From: Spirochaetaceae bacterium
Lineage (GTDB): Bacteria > Spirochaetota > Spirochaetia > Treponematales > Breznakiellaceae
Length of the DNA stretch: 14,189 bases
NCBI GenBank assembly: GCA_031255395.1
Contig: JAIRSQ010000070.1
Location: 1 to 14,189 of the forward strand
Direction: 5' to 3'
The stretch's first letter is position 1, and each line of letters begins with the position of its first letter. The translations under genes were made by a program, and so were the position numbers. Below the pieces are notes generated by a model that saw only the letters and a program-made list of their open reading frames with translations, searched no databases and had not been told where the DNA came from. This document shows positions 12,559 through 14,189 of the stretch, piece after piece.

Positions 12559-12564
12559 TATTTT

Positions 12565-12593
12565 ATTATAAAGGACTGATACGGTAATTTCAA
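12565..12593 (-). promoter_or_regulatory. Canonical promoter for a leaderless transcript, overlapping a divergent -10
   Basis: Read on the minus strand: TTGAAA (12593-12588), 17-base spacer, perfect TATAAT (12570-12565). Seven bases after the -10 end is 12558, the A of the membrane-protein ATG, so the RNA should begin with AUG. On the plus strand TATAAA (12567-12572) overlaps the same box and could serve the divergent gene starting at 12593, although no good plus-strand -35 is seen. The plus-strand ATG also sits on the minus -35. Confidence 0.75.
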
Positions 12594-13663
12594 TGTGGAA
12601 ACATGACAAAATATCTAAGCATCTGTGGCTCCCGTTCCTGCTTGCGCTAATAATGTGCGGAAGCGAGATGGACGGGAAAACTTATATGGACAGTTATTTC
12701 GTAAGGGGTACCAAGCGGGAAAAGGACGCCATGAACAGCCTGTTCGCGCTGTTGCCGTACGAGAGCGAGGCCGGGCCCGAGCGGTTCGCTCTAGTTCGCG
12801 AGATAGCCAACGAATATAAGCGCCAACAGGATTACAGGCGGCTCGTCACCTTCCTTGCCGACTGGACGGACAGGCACCCCGATGATCCGTTCAACGCCTA
12901 CTATTTGTTCATGATAGCCTACGCGTATATCGAGATGGACGCCGCTCCGGTGGCGGCGATGTACTTCAACCTGATAGTAAAAAACTACCCCGATCTTGTA
13001 GTGCGCGGCGAATCGATACACCTTATCTGTTTGCAACAGCTTATCAGCCTTGAAAAGGACCCGCGGCAAAAAATCTGGTACTACGAGGATTTAATATCGC
13101 GTTTCCCTGAACAGAGCGACATGGGCGTAACGTGGTTTATGCTGGCGCAGACTTACGGGGAGGCCGGCGAATGGAACAAGGCTATAGACGCCTACACGGA
13201 GTTCGTAAAATACTACGGCACGACGGTGCCCGGCTTTCCTAACGCCTACGCTTACGCCAAACAGATGGTCGATTTTAACAATTCGGCCAAAGACTGGACA
13301 TTCGAGAGCCTTGACGCTCTTGTCAATACGATAAAAAGCAATATGGACGCCGGAAACGCGCGGCAGCTCTGGCAGTACCGGGCGCGGGTCAACTTCTTTG
13401 CCCATTCGTGGGCGCAGGCGGGCGGCGACGATTCGGGAATGGCCGAATTCAACCTGTCGTCGTTTGGTTCGTCGGGAAATTTGCGCTATTCGGACACTCT
13501 AAGCTCCGATTCCAATTCCAACGAAGCCTATCTGCGGACATGGGGATGGTCGCACTTTACGCCGATATGGTACTTCTACCTGCGCAAAATCTATTTTCCG
13601 CTTGATCCCGACATTCACGGGCGGTGGGAATGGGCCGGCGTTTACTACGGCGAAAAATTTTAG
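12593..13663 (+). CDS. Exported TPR-like repeat protein, possible lipoprotein
   Basis: 356 residues. A basic start (MWKHDKISKH) and a hydrophobic stretch LWLPFLLALIMC (11-22) form a signal peptide; Cys22 could be lipidated, but Met at -1 is an unusual lipobox residue, so plain export is possible. The body is alpha-helical with TPR-like pairs: FNAYYLFMIAYAYIEMDAAPVA, and TWFMLAQTYGEAGEWNKAIDAY (residues 180-201) which is the best TPR match. The C-terminal 100 residues are aromatic-rich (SHFTPIWYFYLRKIYF...HGRWEWAGVYYGEKF) and not TPR; I do not recognise them. It is divergent from the membrane/TPR-lipoprotein pair, 34 bases apart, suggesting a shared envelope role. ATG 12593 has only a weak GGTAA five bases upstream; the signal peptide supports this start. 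A repeat hairpin follows the stop. Confidence 0.75.
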   Translation: MWKHDKISKHLWLPFLLALIMCGSEMDGKTYMDSYFVRGTKREKDAMNSLFALLPYESEAGPERFALVREIANEYKRQQDYRRLVTFLADWTDRHPDDPFNAYYLFMIAYAYIEMDAAPVAAMYFNLIVKNYPDLVVRGESIHLICLQQLISLEKDPRQKIWYYEDLISRFPEQSDMGVTWFMLAQTYGEAGEWNKAIDAYTEFVKYYGTTVPGFPNAYAYAKQMVDFNNSAKDWTFESLDALVNTIKSNMDAGNARQLWQYRARVNFFAHSWAQAGGDDSGMAEFNLSSFGSSGNLRYSDTLSSDSNSNEAYLRTWGWSHFTPIWYFYLRKIYFPLDPDIHGRWEWAGVYYGEKF

Positions 13664-13670
13664 CCTGTTG

Positions 13671-13744
13671 AGGCTGTTCCAAAACCGTGCCCCCGGCTAT
13701 GGCCGGGAACGTTGGCGTACAGTCAATCAGTTTTGGAACAGGCT
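13671..13744. repeat. Second, composite copy of the GCCTGTTCCAAAAC repeat
   Basis: Arms AGGCTGTTCCAAAAC (13671-13685) and GTTTTGGAACAGGCT (13730-13744) pair at 14 of 15 positions. These are the arms of the 3991-4024 hairpin, but here a 44-base core separates them and itself holds a hairpin, CCCGGC-TATG-GCCGGG. CCGTTTT follows on the plus strand, so it may also end the lipoprotein transcript that stops at 13663. Confidence 0.75.
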
Positions 13745-13746
13745 CC

Positions 13747-13907
13747 GTTTTCAAGGGAATTTCGGCGCGTTGCCGGCGGTCCGTCCGGCACGCTCCTTAA
13801 ATGCCGGCCTCGAATGCCTGCGGGAAGAGGGGCGGGCATCCCCGATATTGAAATTTGTTGCGATGCCGTTATAGAATAGCTTTTTTCGGGGGACCAAAAT
13901 TTCGTCA
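13747..13907 (+). promoter_or_regulatory. Structured spacer with promoter for the last gene
   Basis: Two hairpins: GCGTTGCCGG with CCGGCACGC (13768-13792, one bulge), and ATGCCTGC with GCGGGCAT (13815-13839, one wobble pair). Then TTGAAA (13848-13853) precedes TATAGA (13870-13875, 16-base spacer) or TAGAAT (13872-13877, 18-base spacer). GGGGGA (13888-13893) is a possible ribosome-binding site. No gene is seen in the spacer. Confidence 0.5.
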
Positions 13908-14189
13908 TTGAATAAACTGCGTAATTATAATTTCAGCAAAGACGAACTTGCTGACTGCTACAACGAGATAAACAAACACAATATGGCGAGCCTAGTGATA
14001 GTAACGCTCGCAAACGCGATACTGGCACTGCTGCTTTCTTTCTATTCTAAGTCTGACACCGGCATCCGCTCGTTCTATTACGCCGCCTGCGCGGCGGAAA
14101 TAGCGGCGTTTTTCTTCTCGCTGTATATGTACAAAAAAAGCTCCCTGTCGGCCATATCGTTTAAAATCGGCTTCACCTTTTTTGTGTTC
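13908..14189 (+). CDS. Multi-pass membrane protein, N-terminal part (cut by window edge)
   Basis: An open frame of 94 codons running off the right edge. A soluble start LNKLRNYNFSKDELADCYNE (about 1-20) leads into hydrophobic helices ASLVIVTLANAILALLLSFY, FYYAACAAEIAAFFFSLYMY and, at the edge, ISFKIGFTFFVF. Candidate start TTG at 13908; the GGGGGA at 13888-13893 is 14 bases away, rather far, and better spaced to an ATT at 13899, so the true start is unsure. An in-frame stop at 13872 sets the upstream limit. The LRNYNFS...NxxNMASL opening reminds me of membrane-bound sensor proteins with C-terminal GGDEF or kinase domains in treponemes, but no such domain is inside the window; treat function as unknown. 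Confidence 0.6.
   Translation, partial: MNKLRNYNFSKDELADCYNEINKHNMASLVIVTLANAILALLLSFYSKSDTGIRSFYYAACAAEIAAFFFSLYMYKKSSLSAISFKIGFTFFVF

Noticed and set aside
12559..12609. Upstream extension of the membrane protein gene
   Set aside because: It would begin before the strong minus-strand promoter, has no ribosome-binding site and adds non-membrane residues.

Overview
The window reads as a stretch of spirochaete chromosome, most likely Treponema (perhaps a termite-gut or other environmental lineage). This rests on protein character: a spirochaete-style cytidylate-kinase-like protein, TPR lipoproteins with relaxed lipoboxes, and a coiled-coil/ZapA pair behind rplT. Base composition looks moderately GC-rich. 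The species call is from memory of protein families; no search was run.

Layout from left to right. (1) 1-963 (-): family 2 glycosyltransferase. (2) 964-1288: gene-free DNA with two strong hairpins. (3) 1289-1783 (-): REP-associated (Y1/IS200-like) transposase relative whose HUH histidines are missing. (4) 1959-3973 (+): infC-rpmI-rplT, then a ZapB-like coiled-coil gene and zapA, so translation and division genes appear to share one unit. (5) 4024-7697 (-): tightly packed ABC ATPase-murC-yicC-cmk-like operon, convergent with zapA. Both units end in one shared hairpin at 3991-4024. (6) 7698-8236: 539 bases without a gene, holding a heptamer tandem array, an orphan terminator, a palindromic MITE-like element and the purN promoter. 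(7) 8237-10191 (+): purN-purD, two steps of purine synthesis with a one-base overlap. (8) 10252-12558 (-): six-helix membrane protein followed by a TPR lipoprotein. (9) 12593-13663 (+): a second exported repeat protein, divergent from (8) across 34 bases. (10) 13664-13907: structured DNA with a second, composite copy of the repeat seen at 3991. (11) 13908 to the right edge (+): N-terminal part of a multi-pass membrane protein.

Most genes are housekeeping: translation initiation and 50S assembly, Z-ring regulation, peptidoglycan precursor synthesis, RNA turnover, nucleotide metabolism. The unusual content is structural. Long hairpins recur both between and inside genes (yicC, murC and purD each carry an 11- to 14-bp stem). 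A degenerate REP transposase sits beside a hairpin capped by a GNRA-type loop. One canonical promoter is placed so that its transcript would begin exactly at a start codon. I did not see a CRISPR array, toxin-antitoxin pair, prophage or defence island. I see no convincing wholly new multi-gene system; the best leads are the HUH-less transposase with the hairpin theme, and the leaderless/bidirectional promoter.
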